From Gemmatimonadota bacterium (GTDB lineage Bacteria > Latescibacterota > UBA2968 > UBA8231): a stretch of DNA of 26,678 bases. The stretch lies in the NCBI GenBank assembly GCA_018673255.1, contig JABHDC010000214.1, positions 1-26,678 on the forward strand, written 5' to 3'. The notes below the pieces were generated by a model that was not told the DNA's origin, searched no databases, and saw nothing but the letters and a program-made list of their open reading frames with translations. Made by a program: the position numbers and the translations under genes. Shown here in pieces: positions 10,581 through 19,143 of this stretch (its first letter is position 1; each line of letters begins with the position of its first letter).

Positions 10581-11945
10581 GTGAGCGAACCGTCCGACGC
10601 CGCCAGCTTCCAGCACGACATCATCGCCCTCGATCAGATCGATGGCAACTACACACGCACCGATCACCCGCAGGCCCAGTGGTTCCCCGAGGCGGGGCTG
10701 GGCATGTTCCTGCACTGGGGCCTCTCCAGCGTCGGCGGGAATACGGACCTGTCGTGGGGCATGATGGCCAACACCCCCTGGGACGGCGGTCAGTACAACT
10801 TCAACAAGATGCGACCCGTTGACTACTGGGGTCTGGCCGAGAGCTTCGCACCTCAGGACTATGACCCGGCCGCCTGGATGGAGGCGGCCGCCGCGGCTGG
10901 AATCCGCTACGTGGTGCTGACGGCGAAGCACCACGAGGGATTCGCCATGTGGCCGAGCGAATACGGCGACTTCAACACAAAGCGCCACATGGGTGGCCGT
11001 GACCTGTTGCGGCCCTATGTCGAGGCGGCCCGTGCCTGCGGGCTGAAGGTGGGTTTCTACTATTCCCCGCCCGATTGGTACTGGTGCCGGGACTACATGA
11101 GCTTCAACTACGCCAACGGTGTCTGGTCACAACAGTGGATCGACCGGTTTCCAGAGGCGTACAGCCTGGTGCCACGGGAGGCGTGGGATGAGCGCTGGGA
11201 ACCCCGCGAGCCGCCGCCCCCGATGCCGGCCGACTTTGAGGCTGAGTTCGCCCACTACATACGGGGCCAGGTATACGAACTGCTGACCGAGTACGGACAC
11301 ATCGACATCATCTGGTTCGACGGCAATCCCTTCAAGACACTCATGCCCCTCACCGTGGAGGAGATCCGCGGACTCCAGCCTGGCATCGTCATCAACCCGA
11401 GGCTGCACGGTGTGGTAGACTTCGAGACACCGGAGTGCCGGTTGCCCGAGCGGCGCCCCGACGGATGGTGGGAGGGGTGCTTCATCTGGAACCACGGTGG
11501 GTGGGGGTATACCCGCAGCGAGATCTACAGCTCCACCGGGTGGTTCCTGGACACCTTTGCCCGGCATCGGACGTGGAACGGCAACTTCCTCATCAACTGC
11601 GCCCCCCGGCCTGACGGGCGCATGCCGGAGACCTACTACCGGCGGATGGAGGAGTTGAAGGACTGGGTGACACTCCACGGCGAGACCATGTTCGGGGTCC
11701 AGGGCGGGCCATACCCCGAGGCGTGTGACATGCCGGTGACTGTGGCGCCCGATGGCCAGTGGTTCATCCACCTGACCACACAGCAGGGGTGCACGGTGAC
11801 GGGCATGGGGGCGCCGGTGCGGGCACAGGTGCACGGCACGGGGAAGGACGTGTTGTGGAAGTGTGTGGCTGACAAGACCATCCTCGCCCTGAAGGAAGAG
11901 GACACGACCGAGCTGGATGATGTCATCGTCGTGGAGTGGTCCTGA
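10581..11945 (+). CDS. Alpha-L-fucosidase, GH29 family
   Basis: A 454-residue retaining glycosidase that would cleave terminal alpha-L-fucose from glycans. GH29 hallmarks seen in order: FPEAGLGMFLHWGLSS (HWG at 45-47), YVVLTAKHHEGFAMW (116-121), GLKVGFYYSPPDWYW, the nucleophile strand IDIIWFDGNP with Asp247, and NGNFLINCAPRPDGRMP near 333-349, followed by a short C-terminal beta domain. The second His-His-Asp of many members is His-His-Glu here. The length matches the catalytic domain plus a minimal sandwich. The start is taken as GTG 10581, because GGAG sits seven bases upstream, rather than ATG 10545, which lacks a ribosome site. No signal peptide is apparent, suggesting action on imported oligosaccharides (inference). 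It is divergent from the BNR gene and convergent with the substrate-binding protein gene. Confidence 0.92.
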   Translation: MSEPSDAASFQHDIIALDQIDGNYTRTDHPQAQWFPEAGLGMFLHWGLSSVGGNTDLSWGMMANTPWDGGQYNFNKMRPVDYWGLAESFAPQDYDPAAWMEAAAAAGIRYVVLTAKHHEGFAMWPSEYGDFNTKRHMGGRDLLRPYVEAARACGLKVGFYYSPPDWYWCRDYMSFNYANGVWSQQWIDRFPEAYSLVPREAWDERWEPREPPPPMPADFEAEFAHYIRGQVYELLTEYGHIDIIWFDGNPFKTLMPLTVEEIRGLQPGIVINPRLHGVVDFETPECRLPERRPDGWWEGCFIWNHGGWGYTRSEIYSSTGWFLDTFARHRTWNGNFLINCAPRPDGRMPETYYRRMEELKDWVTLHGETMFGVQGGPYPEACDMPVTVAPDGQWFIHLTTQQGCTVTGMGAPVRAQVHGTGKDVLWKCVADKTILALKEEDTTELDDVIVVEWS

Positions 11946-12036
11946 GAAATCGATCAGCACGCACGGTAGACCCGCGTCTCATGGTCAACGTGCCGGGGAG
12001 CTGGCGGTCGATGGTGCGCAACTGGTCCGTCACTGC

Positions 12037-13326
12037 TCAGGGGAAGACTGTCGTCTCGATGACGGTGAAGGAACCATTCTCTACACGCCAGATTCGATAG
12101 GTGCCGGAGAGGATGTCGCCACGCTCGTCGAAGTCGAGGGGGCCGGCAGCACCGTTGTAGTCGATCTCGATTCCTGCTGAGAGCAAATCGCGTCCCGAGG
12201 CGAATTCTGTCGGCCTGATCGGGGTGCCGCCGACCGAAACGGCCTGCAGGTTCGCGGCGATTTGACTCGGCGCCACGGACTCGGCACGCAGGATCGCCAG
12301 GGCAAGCAGGTAGATGGCGTCGTACGTCGACTCAGAGAAGCTCTCTGGCTCGATCCCGAAGCGGTTCACGTATCGGGTGACGAAGGCGCGATAGTCGGGA
12401 CTGCCTTCAGGTGCGATCGGCAGGGTGCCGATCATCCCCTCGATGACGGTGGGCTCCGAGTTGTCGACAAAATCCTGGCTTGTATTGCCATCACACCCCA
12501 GGAAGGTCGGCCTGTAATCATCGCTCAGATATCCTGAGGCCGAGACCGTAATCTTCGCACCATCCTGGTCATAGGTGATGAGATATACCAGATCGGGTTG
12601 ATGGACGAGGGCTCGTTCGACAACACCCGAATAGTCAAAGGCGTCGATCTGTGCGCTGCTGAGTTCCGGGTAGCCGAGCGACTCGACCACTGTGCCCCCG
12701 AACCCCTCAAATCCCTGGGTGAAAGCGGCAGACAGGCCGACACCGTAGGCATTGTCGACGTAGATGATTGCTGTGGTCCGATGGCCGTTGTCGTAGGCCC
12801 ATCGTGCCGCCAGTTGGCCCTGGAATTCATCGGAGGCCACCGTCCGCCACACGAGATCATCGTCGTCAAGATCGCGGATTGCCGGAGACGTGGAGGATGG
12901 TGAGATGAGGAGAATCCCCCGAGGGATCAATACCTGCTCGGAGACCTGGATACTGGAGCTGGACGCGCCGGCACCGATGATGGCGATCGCCCCTTCATCG
13001 ACGAGAGTGCGCGCCCCTTCGACGGCGATCGTGGGCACGGACTCTGTGTCAGCCACGAGTAGCTCGAAAGGCCGACCAAGGACGCCGCCCTGGTCATTGA
13101 TCTCATCGATCGCCATCCGGGCCGCCTGGCGCCAGGCGGGACCCTTCACCCAAGAGCCCGACATCGGTACGAGGAGGCCGATCCTTATCGATTCCGCCTC
13201 GTTCTGGGGGCCGTTGATGTCTCCATCGTCATCACCCCCGCAGCCCGCACACACGATTACAGCCAGCAAGGTGAGGAGGACAACTGTCTTTTTGGGGCGA
13301 AGCCCACTGGTGAACAGATCTGTCAT
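12037..13326 (-). CDS. ABC-type branched-chain amino-acid-like substrate-binding lipoprotein (Peripla_BP_6)
   Basis: A 429-residue type I periplasmic binding protein. After MTDLFTSGLRPKK comes a hydrophobic stretch, VVLLTLLAVIVCAG, then Cys29 and a GGDDDGD linker, the layout of a lipoprotein anchored after signal peptidase II cleavage. The residue at -3 is Cys26 instead of the usual Leu, so the lipobox is atypical. The mature part begins IRIGLLVPMSGSW and continues with AARMAIDEINDQGGVLGRPFELLVADTES and IAIIGAGASSSSI, characteristic of LivJ/AmiC-type receptors for amino acids, amides or related small ligands. No permease or ATPase genes are adjacent, so it may serve a transporter encoded elsewhere or act as a sensor. 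ATG 13326 is chosen because it places the signal peptide at the N-terminus; the frame extends to 13410. Ribosome site weak (GAGACC). Confidence 0.9.
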   Translation of the reverse strand: MTDLFTSGLRPKKTVVLLTLLAVIVCAGCGGDDDGDINGPQNEAESIRIGLLVPMSGSWVKGPAWRQAARMAIDEINDQGGVLGRPFELLVADTESVPTIAVEGARTLVDEGAIAIIGAGASSSSIQVSEQVLIPRGILLISPSSTSPAIRDLDDDDLVWRTVASDEFQGQLAARWAYDNGHRTTAIIYVDNAYGVGLSAAFTQGFEGFGGTVVESLGYPELSSAQIDAFDYSGVVERALVHQPDLVYLITYDQDGAKITVSASGYLSDDYRPTFLGCDGNTSQDFVDNSEPTVIEGMIGTLPIAPEGSPDYRAFVTRYVNRFGIEPESFSESTYDAIYLLALAILRAESVAPSQIAANLQAVSVGGTPIRPTEFASGRDLLSAGIEIDYNGAAGPLDFDERGDILSGTYRIWRVENGSFTVIETTVFP

Positions 13327-13431
13327 AGGTCTCAATGTCCACAAGCGGGTGACTGTATGCCAAATCAGACGAAGCGGATGATCAATCTGATGTGACGTGG
13401 GTGTGACCATGGCGGTCGTAGGTACGGTCTA

Positions 13432-13659
13432 TCAGGTCTCGACTTCCTTCACCCGTCCCACCCGTCCGTCTTCGAGGCGGACCTTGATGCCGTGGGGGTG
13501 GTGTGAGGATTTTGTGAGGAGATCTTTGACGATCCCTTTGGTTCGTTTGTCCGTGCGCTGGTCTTGTTTCAGGACGATGTGGACGGTGAGACCGGGGCGG
13601 ACATTGCGCCTCTCGCGTCCGTCCAATTCGGAGGGCGTTCCGTGGTTGCTTTCGCTCAT
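13432..13659 (-). CDS. ywbE: YwbE family protein (DUF2196)
   Basis: A 75-residue protein whose core reads RPGLTVHIVLKQDQRTDKRT followed by KGIVKDLLTKSSHHPHGIKVRLEDGRVGRVKEV. This is the near-invariant signature of the small YwbE/COG4895 family, found across Firmicutes, Proteobacteria and other phyla and still without an established function. The short beta-rich sequence with a closing VRL-DG-VGRV strand suggests a single small barrel, but this is inference. GGGAT lies seven bases before ATG 13659. It sits alone on the minus strand between the binding-protein gene and vapC, with gaps of about 90-105 bp on each side, so it is probably transcribed separately. Confidence 0.9.
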   Translation of the reverse strand: MSESNHGTPSELDGRERRNVRPGLTVHIVLKQDQRTDKRTKGIVKDLLTKSSHHPHGIKVRLEDGRVGRVKEVET

Positions 13660-13750
13660 GATCTATCCCGCATGGTGAGTATGGCGCACTGGTTTGCGTC
13701 CAGCGTCGAGCCTCCCATCGACTCTCCGTTGCCAATGTCTGTGCCGACTG

Positions 13751-14161
13751 TCACGATCTACTCGGATCGACCACAACCAGATCGTCGAAGTAGTCGCGCA
13801 GGTAGCCGCGATCCCGCGCCAATAGTCGGTCCGCATGCGTCTGCGCATGTGCGGCGATCAGAAAATCAGCCACGACCCGCCCCTGTCGTCCCCCACGTGC
13901 CAGGTGTCGCGCGAAATGTGCCCCGGCCACCGTCGCGCTCTGGCGTGACGAGGCGACAAAGTCGATCTGCCAGTCCGCCAGAAGTTGCTCGCAGACCGCA
14001 GCATCACCCAGAGCCGGATAGATCTCCGCCAGGACGCATTCACAGATGACGAGTTGCCCCTTGCTTGCCGTCTCCCTCAGCAATCGCTCGGAGGCGGTGG
14101 CATGATCGGGATCATCAGATAGCACATCGAGTATGACGGAGCTGTCGACAGCGCTGATCAT
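13751..14161 (-). CDS. vapC: PIN-domain ribonuclease toxin, VapC type
   Basis: A 136-residue PIN-domain protein with the four acidic metal ligands of this endoribonuclease fold: Asp6 in the opening strand AVDSSVILDVL, Glu46 (CVLAEIYPAL), Asp99 (VVADFLIAAHAQ) and Asp117 (LLARDRGYLRDYF). VapC toxins cut tRNA or rRNA and are silenced by the cognate antitoxin; the target of this one cannot be read from sequence. Its start codon overlaps the stop codon of the antitoxin gene by four bases (ATGA, 14158-14161), indicating translational coupling within one operon. All active-site residues are present, so it looks intact. Confidence 0.92.
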   Translation of the reverse strand: MISAVDSSVILDVLSDDPDHATASERLLRETASKGQLVICECVLAEIYPALGDAAVCEQLLADWQIDFVASSRQSATVAGAHFARHLARGGRQGRVVADFLIAAHAQTHADRLLARDRGYLRDYFDDLVVVDPSRS

Positions 14162-14379
14162 CCTCTGACCTGCCGTAGATACTCATCGACGTTCATTCCG
14201 TCGGGCAGCTTCGCGGCGCCACGCCATTTTCGGTAGACGTCTTCCACCTGGACCTTGCGCGCGGTCAACACCCCGTCGACCACCTCGAAATCGAGAAGGG
14301 TACCCGGCTTGAGTCCCAACTGGTCACGGCAGGACTTCGGAACCGTGACCTGACCTTTGGATGTCAACTTCGCCTCCAT
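14158..14379 (-). CDS. vapB: AbrB/MazE-type antitoxin, VapB
   Basis: A 73-residue protein with an N-terminal AbrB swapped-hairpin domain: MEAKLTSKGQVTVPKSCRDQ and then LGLKPGTLLDFEVVDGVLTARK. This is the DNA-binding fold used by VapB, MazE and SpoVT/AbrB antitoxins. The remaining tail (VEDVYRKWRGAAKLPDGMNVDEYLRQVRG) is the likely toxin-binding segment that occupies the PIN active site. GGAGG lies about nine bases before ATG 14379. The gene precedes vapC and overlaps it by four bases. Dimers, with or without the toxin, probably repress the operon through the repeats upstream at 14407-14441. Confidence 0.9.
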   Translation of the reverse strand: MEAKLTSKGQVTVPKSCRDQLGLKPGTLLDFEVVDGVLTARKVQVEDVYRKWRGAAKLPDGMNVDEYLRQVRG

Positions 14380-14406
14380 CTTCTACCGCCTCCGATCAGA
14401 GATTCT

Positions 14407-14441
14407 GGTATTCCTTACTTTGAAGGTAATACTCCTTACCT
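14407..14441. promoter_or_regulatory. Candidate operator of the vapBC operon
   Basis: Upstream of vapB there are two related semi-palindromes: a TGGTA-type half with TTAC (14406-14418) and AGGTAA..TTACCT with six-base arms (14424-14429 and 14436-14441). Viewed another way, TATTCCTTAC (14409-14418) and TACTCCTTAC (14430-14439) are direct repeats 21 bp apart, two helical turns, so both would face the same side of the DNA. A possible -35 element (TTGATT on the minus strand, 14452-14457) lies just upstream, which would put the sites over the core promoter. Autorepression is the known habit of AbrB-type antitoxins; binding here is inferred. Confidence 0.55.
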
Positions 14442-14500
14442 GTTGCGTGCGAATCAAGGTAGGTAGCGACTTGCCAGGTTCCGTCTGAGGACGAGGCTGT

Positions 14501-14950
14501 CTATGGGCCCATCCAGTGCAAGGCTGTTCCCGCAAGAACCAGGTAACGGCCGGCTTTGCTGATGGTGACGATACCGACGAAAATCCAGAAATTGGCACGC
14601 AGGACTCCCGCCGCAACGGTCAGCGGATCGCCGATGAACGGAGTCCAGGCCAGTAACAGAGACCAATACCCCCATCGCTGATACCAACGTGTCGCCTTTA
14701 CCATCAGTCTTGGCGACACGGGGAACCACTTTCGATCCTGAAATCGAATCAGGAATCGCCCGATCACCCAATTGACGACCGACCCCAACACATTCCCGGC
14801 AGTGGCGACGATGACCAGGAGCCATACCTGGTCCGGCGTGGCCAATAGCAGCCCGACCAATACCGCTTCGGAGGCAACGGGGAACAATGTGGCCGCCACA
14901 AAGGCACTGGCGAACAGGCCCGAGAGGCCGGCGAGGAATTCTGGGCTCAT
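14501..14950 (-). CDS. yqaA: YqaA family membrane protein (COG1238, SNARE-associated/DedA-like)
   Basis: A 149-residue integral membrane protein similar in layout to E. coli YqaA. It opens with FLAGLSGLFASAFVAATLFPVASEAVLVGLLL, followed by a loop-helix segment ATAGNVLGSVVNWVIGRFL, a basic stretch (RWYQRWGYWSLLLAWTPFIGDPLTVAAG) and a last hydrophobic helix with KAGRYLVLAG. The N-S/GN-G..-N/T and W-P..GD-L..aG motifs are typical of this branch of the SNARE-associated superfamily. Members of the wider DedA group support membrane homeostasis and lipid transport; the specific role of YqaA is not established. The start ATG 14950 lacks a clear ribosome site. It is followed, on the same strand, by the vapBC unit after about 120 bp that contains the vapBC promoter, so it is probably a separate unit. 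Confidence 0.88.
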   Translation of the reverse strand: MSPEFLAGLSGLFASAFVAATLFPVASEAVLVGLLLATPDQVWLLVIVATAGNVLGSVVNWVIGRFLIRFQDRKWFPVSPRLMVKATRWYQRWGYWSLLLAWTPFIGDPLTVAAGVLRANFWIFVGIVTISKAGRYLVLAGTALHWMGP

Positions 14951-15179
14951 ATCGACGGACTACGGGTTCGGCGATGTTGCGTAATGACTCTCGTCAGCCT
15001 TGATCGTCGTCATGGGGTAGAGCATACCTGGTTGAGTCTCTGTAGGCGAGTTCGCGAAAACGTCGACACCGACCTGGCAGTGTTCCGAATCATCGCCGCC
15101 ATCGATGTGGCCCACTATACTCTTGTCGATGAGCATCAGGGGTCGAAATAGAGAGCGGTTGTAGGAATGCAGGGTTTCT

Positions 15180-18100
15180 ATGCGTGAAAGACGAGCAGTG
15201 ATGAATTCGCGGGTTGCCATTGTGGCCACCGGTCTATTCCTGGTCTTCACCATTTCTGCATTGTCGCTCAGCTACCTGCTCTCGTGGCGACTCGAGGAGC
15301 AAGCTGTCGCCATCAATCTGGCGGGAAGACAACGCATGCTCTCGCAGCGTACGATCAAGGCGCTGCTACAGATCCGCGCGGCCAGAGCGGCCGATACTGA
15401 TGACCGTGCGTATCTGGAAGAGTTGAGGCTTGCCTCTGATCTCTTCGACGATACACTCCGCGGTTTCAGCGTGGGGCACTCAACACGTGGTGGATCCGGT
15501 CAGGAGCTTTTTCTACCTGCTGTCACAACACCTGTGGCACGTGCCGTGGTGAGCGATGCGACAGCGGTCTGGCAGGACTACCATGGGCAGATCCTCCAGG
15601 TAATTGCCACGCAGGCAGCCGACGACACTGCCATGGACTCGGCCCTCAAGCACGCAGGGTTGAACAATCTCAGATTGCTCAACTTGATGAACGACCTGAC
15701 AACGGAGCTGGAGGGGTTGGCCCAGCGCGAGGCGCACCACCTTCGCGTCTATCAGGCAGTGTTCTCACTGTTCGCCATGGTCTGCTTCGTCTGCGCCCTC
15801 GTGTTGTTCCGACGTCGCGATGTCGCGATCTCGCTCGCGGAGCAGGGCCTGCGGAAGCTTTCACTTGCCGTCGAACACAGCCCGGCCACGGTGGTGATCA
15901 CCGATCGCGACGGAACAATTGAATACGTCAATCCGGCGTTCACTCAGATCACTGGATACACCACCGAAGAAGCCCTCGGACAGAATCCCAGAGTGCTCAA
16001 ATCCGGGATGCAGTCCGACGAGATCTACGCCGATATGTGGCAGACGATCATTACTGGTGGAACCTGGCGCGGTGAGTTGTGCAACAGGAAGAAGTCGGGC
16101 GAACTCTATTGGGAATCGGCCTCGATTTCACCGATCATGAATGACGAGGGCGCGGTAACCCACTTCGCTGCCGTGAAGGAAGACATCACCGAGCGCCGTG
16201 AAGCCAGTCAGGTCCTGGCCGCAGCAGAGGAGCGCAGTCGTCTGCTACTGGAGTCTGCCGGCGAAGGTATCTTTGGCGTCAACTCAGAAGGCCAGGTGTC
16301 ATTCATCAACCCGGCAGCCTTGCTCATGCTCGGATTCAGAGAAGAGGAGCTTCTGGGCAAGGGCATCCACGAATTGATCCACCACTCCCGCGCCGACGGC
16401 AGCCCCTATCCGGTGACATACTGCCCCATGCGGCTGGCCTTCACGGAGGGTTCTGCTCATGCGGTTGATGATGAGGTCCTTTGGCGCAAAGACGGAACGA
16501 GCTTCGCCGTCGACTACTCTGCCACGCCCATTCGACAGGGCGAAGAGCTCGTAGGCTCGGTGGTGACATTCCGGGATGTCACCGATCGTAAGGAGGCAGA
16601 GGAAAATCTGCAGAGAGCGATGACCGAGGCGGAGGCTGCCAACGAAGCGAAGAGCACGTTCCTGGCGAACATGAGCCACGAGATCCGAACACCGATGAAT
16701 GCCATTATCGGTATGGCCCACCTGGCCCTGCGGACCGACCTCGACACGAAGCAGAAGGACTACGTCGACAAGATTGAGGGATCCGGGCAACATCTGCTCG
16801 GGATCATCAATGACATCCTCGATTTCTCCAAGATTGAGGCCGGGAAGCTGGATATCGAAACGGTCGATTTCTCTCTGGATGACGTGATGGACAACGTCTC
16901 GTCCCTCATCGGCGCCAAAGCGGCAGAGAAGAATCTGGAACTCCTGTTCGATATCCAGGCAGATGTCCCACGAGACCTCCGTGGCGACCCACTGCGAACG
17001 GGTCAGATCATCATCAACTATTCGAACAATGCCGTGAAATTCACCGATGAGGGTGAGATCCTCGTCAGAGTCCTGAAGGAGAGGGATATCGAGGACGGCG
17101 TCGTCCTTCGGTTCGAGGTGCAGGATACTGGCATCGGCATGAGCGAAGAGCAACAAACCCGGCTCTTCCAGTCCTTCCAGCAGGCCGATTCGTCCACAAC
17201 TCGCAGATTCGGTGGTACAGGTCTGGGTCTGGCGATCTCGAAGAGTCTGGCAGTGCTCATGGGTGGCGATGTCGGTGTCGAGAGCCAGCCGCGTGCTGGC
17301 AGTACGTTCTGGTTCACGGCTCGGATGGGTGTCACCGAGGCAAAACAGAAGACGACCACGATCGAGCCTGACCTGCGCTCCTGCCGCGTCCTGGTCGTGG
17401 ATGACAACCCACACGCACGCCAGATCATGTCGGCCATGCTCACGTCGTTGACCTTTCGCGTCGACGAAGCGCCCTCGGGGGAAGAGGCCCTCGAACTCGT
17501 CCTGGCAGCCGATGGCACAGATCCATACGAGATTATTTTCGCTGACTGGAAAATGCCCGGTGGCATGGATGGCATCGAAACGATCCGCCAAGTCCAGGCC
17601 CTTCCTCTCACTGTGGCGCCGAAGCCCATCATGGTGACGGCATACGGTCGCACCGAGGTGATCGAGGCGGCGCACGACTGTTGGCATCGACATCACTCTG
17701 GTAAAGCCGGTTAACCCGTCTCAACTCCACGAGGCGGCACTGCACGCTCTTCGAGGAGACACCGCGCAGGTCAGGACGGCCAGCGAGAGGACCTCCGCCA
17801 CCGAGGGCCTGGACCTGTCTCCCGTTCAGGGGGCAAGCATTCTCCTGGTCGAAGACAACGAACTGAATCAGCAGGTTGCGATAGAGCTGCTGCAGGACGC
17901 CGGCTTCCGGGTGGATCTGGCTGAGAATGGTCAGATCGGTGTTGAGATGGTCGGGGCCGGCAACTACGAGCTTGTCCTCATGGACATGCAGATGCCTGTC
18001 ATGGATGGCGAGCAGGCGACGATCGGGATCCGATCGGACGGGCGGTTTGGCGAGTTGCCCATTGTTGCGATGACAGCCAACGCCATGGCAGGAGATCGCG

Positions 18101-18936
18101 AGCGGTGCATTGCGGCGGGGATGAATGACCACATCCCCAAACCGATCGATCCGGAGGTGCTGTTCAAGACGATGTTGGAGTGGATCCCGGCTGGCGATCG
18201 GAAGCCGGTGAAATTGGACTCACCCTCCTCTGAAGAGACGGACGCCCGGCCAGCCGGATCTGCGGATGCTGCCTCGGTTGCCCTTTCATCAATCGAGGGG
18301 CTTGATGTTGCGGGGGGTCTGAAGCGTGTCATGGGTAAGCACGATCTCTACGAGAGACTCGTGCGCGGGTTTGCCACGGGCCCCGAGTCGAGGGCGGTGG
18401 AGGCAGTGCAGGCCTACCTTGCCCAGGGCGAACAGGAGGCGGCGCAGCGCATGGCCCATTCGCTGAAAGGTGTCGCCGGCACGATCGGTGCCGTCGAGTT
18501 ACAGCAACGATCTCAGGCATTGGAGTCCGGGATCCAGCGGGGATCGGAGATCGCCGCTCCGCTGGCAGCCGTCGATGAGGAACTGACTCGGATCGTGACG
18601 GCCATCCGCCGGGAGCTGAGGCTGGAGGCCCCGCGGGAAACAGAAGAGGCACCGCCTGACCCGGTGTCGATCGAGGGATTGCCAATTCTGATCGAATCTC
18701 TCGAGGCAAAACGGGGCGTCGTCGCCGAACTGTCATCGACGCTGACAATCAACGAGATCGAGGACTTCGCGGTGCAGATGGAAGCCCTGGGCAAGGAGCA
18801 CAGCTACCCGCCATTGGTGTCGTGGGGCCAGCGGCTGGCTGAGTGCGCCACGGGGTTCGACATGGATGGCATCTCGCGCGAACTCAACGAGTATTCGCTC
18901 CTCGTCGAAGGAATTCGCAGAGCCGAGGACTCATAA
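15180..18936 (+). pseudogene. Hybrid sensor histidine kinase (PilJ-type sensor, PAS-PAS, HisKA, REC-REC-Hpt), broken by a one-base frameshift
   Basis: The reading frame runs to residue 833, then one extra base (T at 17679) sends it into a short wrong tail ending at 17714; the +1 frame from 17680 continues without a stop to 18936, so the intact product would have about 1251 residues. Domains: TM 11-33; extracytoplasmic PilJ-type region beginning [21 protein letters not shown] 193-211; PAS about 225-340 and 345-470; HisKA with His500 (NMSHEIRTP); ATPase ([21 protein letters not shown]); REC1 with Asp789; REC2 with Asp935; Hpt His1093 (AHSLKGVAG); and a helical tail. The break falls inside REC1 at the point where the paralog at 3934-8784 reads [13 protein letters not shown]. 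Without the second piece REC2 and Hpt are lost. It could be a real mutation or a sequencing/assembly error; no slippery site is seen. Start 15180 is uncertain (ATG 15201 possible). Confidence 0.9.
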
Positions 18937-19143
18937 CTCTGCAGGTCGTGTTCGATCGATCCGAGCTGCGCATCGTCAGATTCTGCAACACCTTCTTCAA
19001 CAGTGCGGGCGCGAAGAAGTGGGGCAATCAGGTGAGTCCGGCCTGGGCGTCACCGATTATTCCACAACACTGTCCCGGGCCGGTCATATCTTCTTGCAGT
19101 ACGCATTGTCCGCAGGACCCCACCCCGATCACGACAGGCTCTA

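Noticed and set aside
14960..15253. 97-codon minus-strand open frame at the start of the second kinase
   Set aside because: It overlaps the kinase N-terminus, has no recognisable motif and no good ribosome site.
17670..17690. Programmed ribosomal frameshift at the kinase break
   Set aside because: No slippery heptamer, internal Shine-Dalgarno or stimulatory hairpin is apparent, and the paralog is continuous.
16299..17696. 465-codon minus-strand open frame inside the second kinase
   Set aside because: The plus strand carries unmistakable PAS, HisKA, ATPase and REC motifs; the antisense frame has none.
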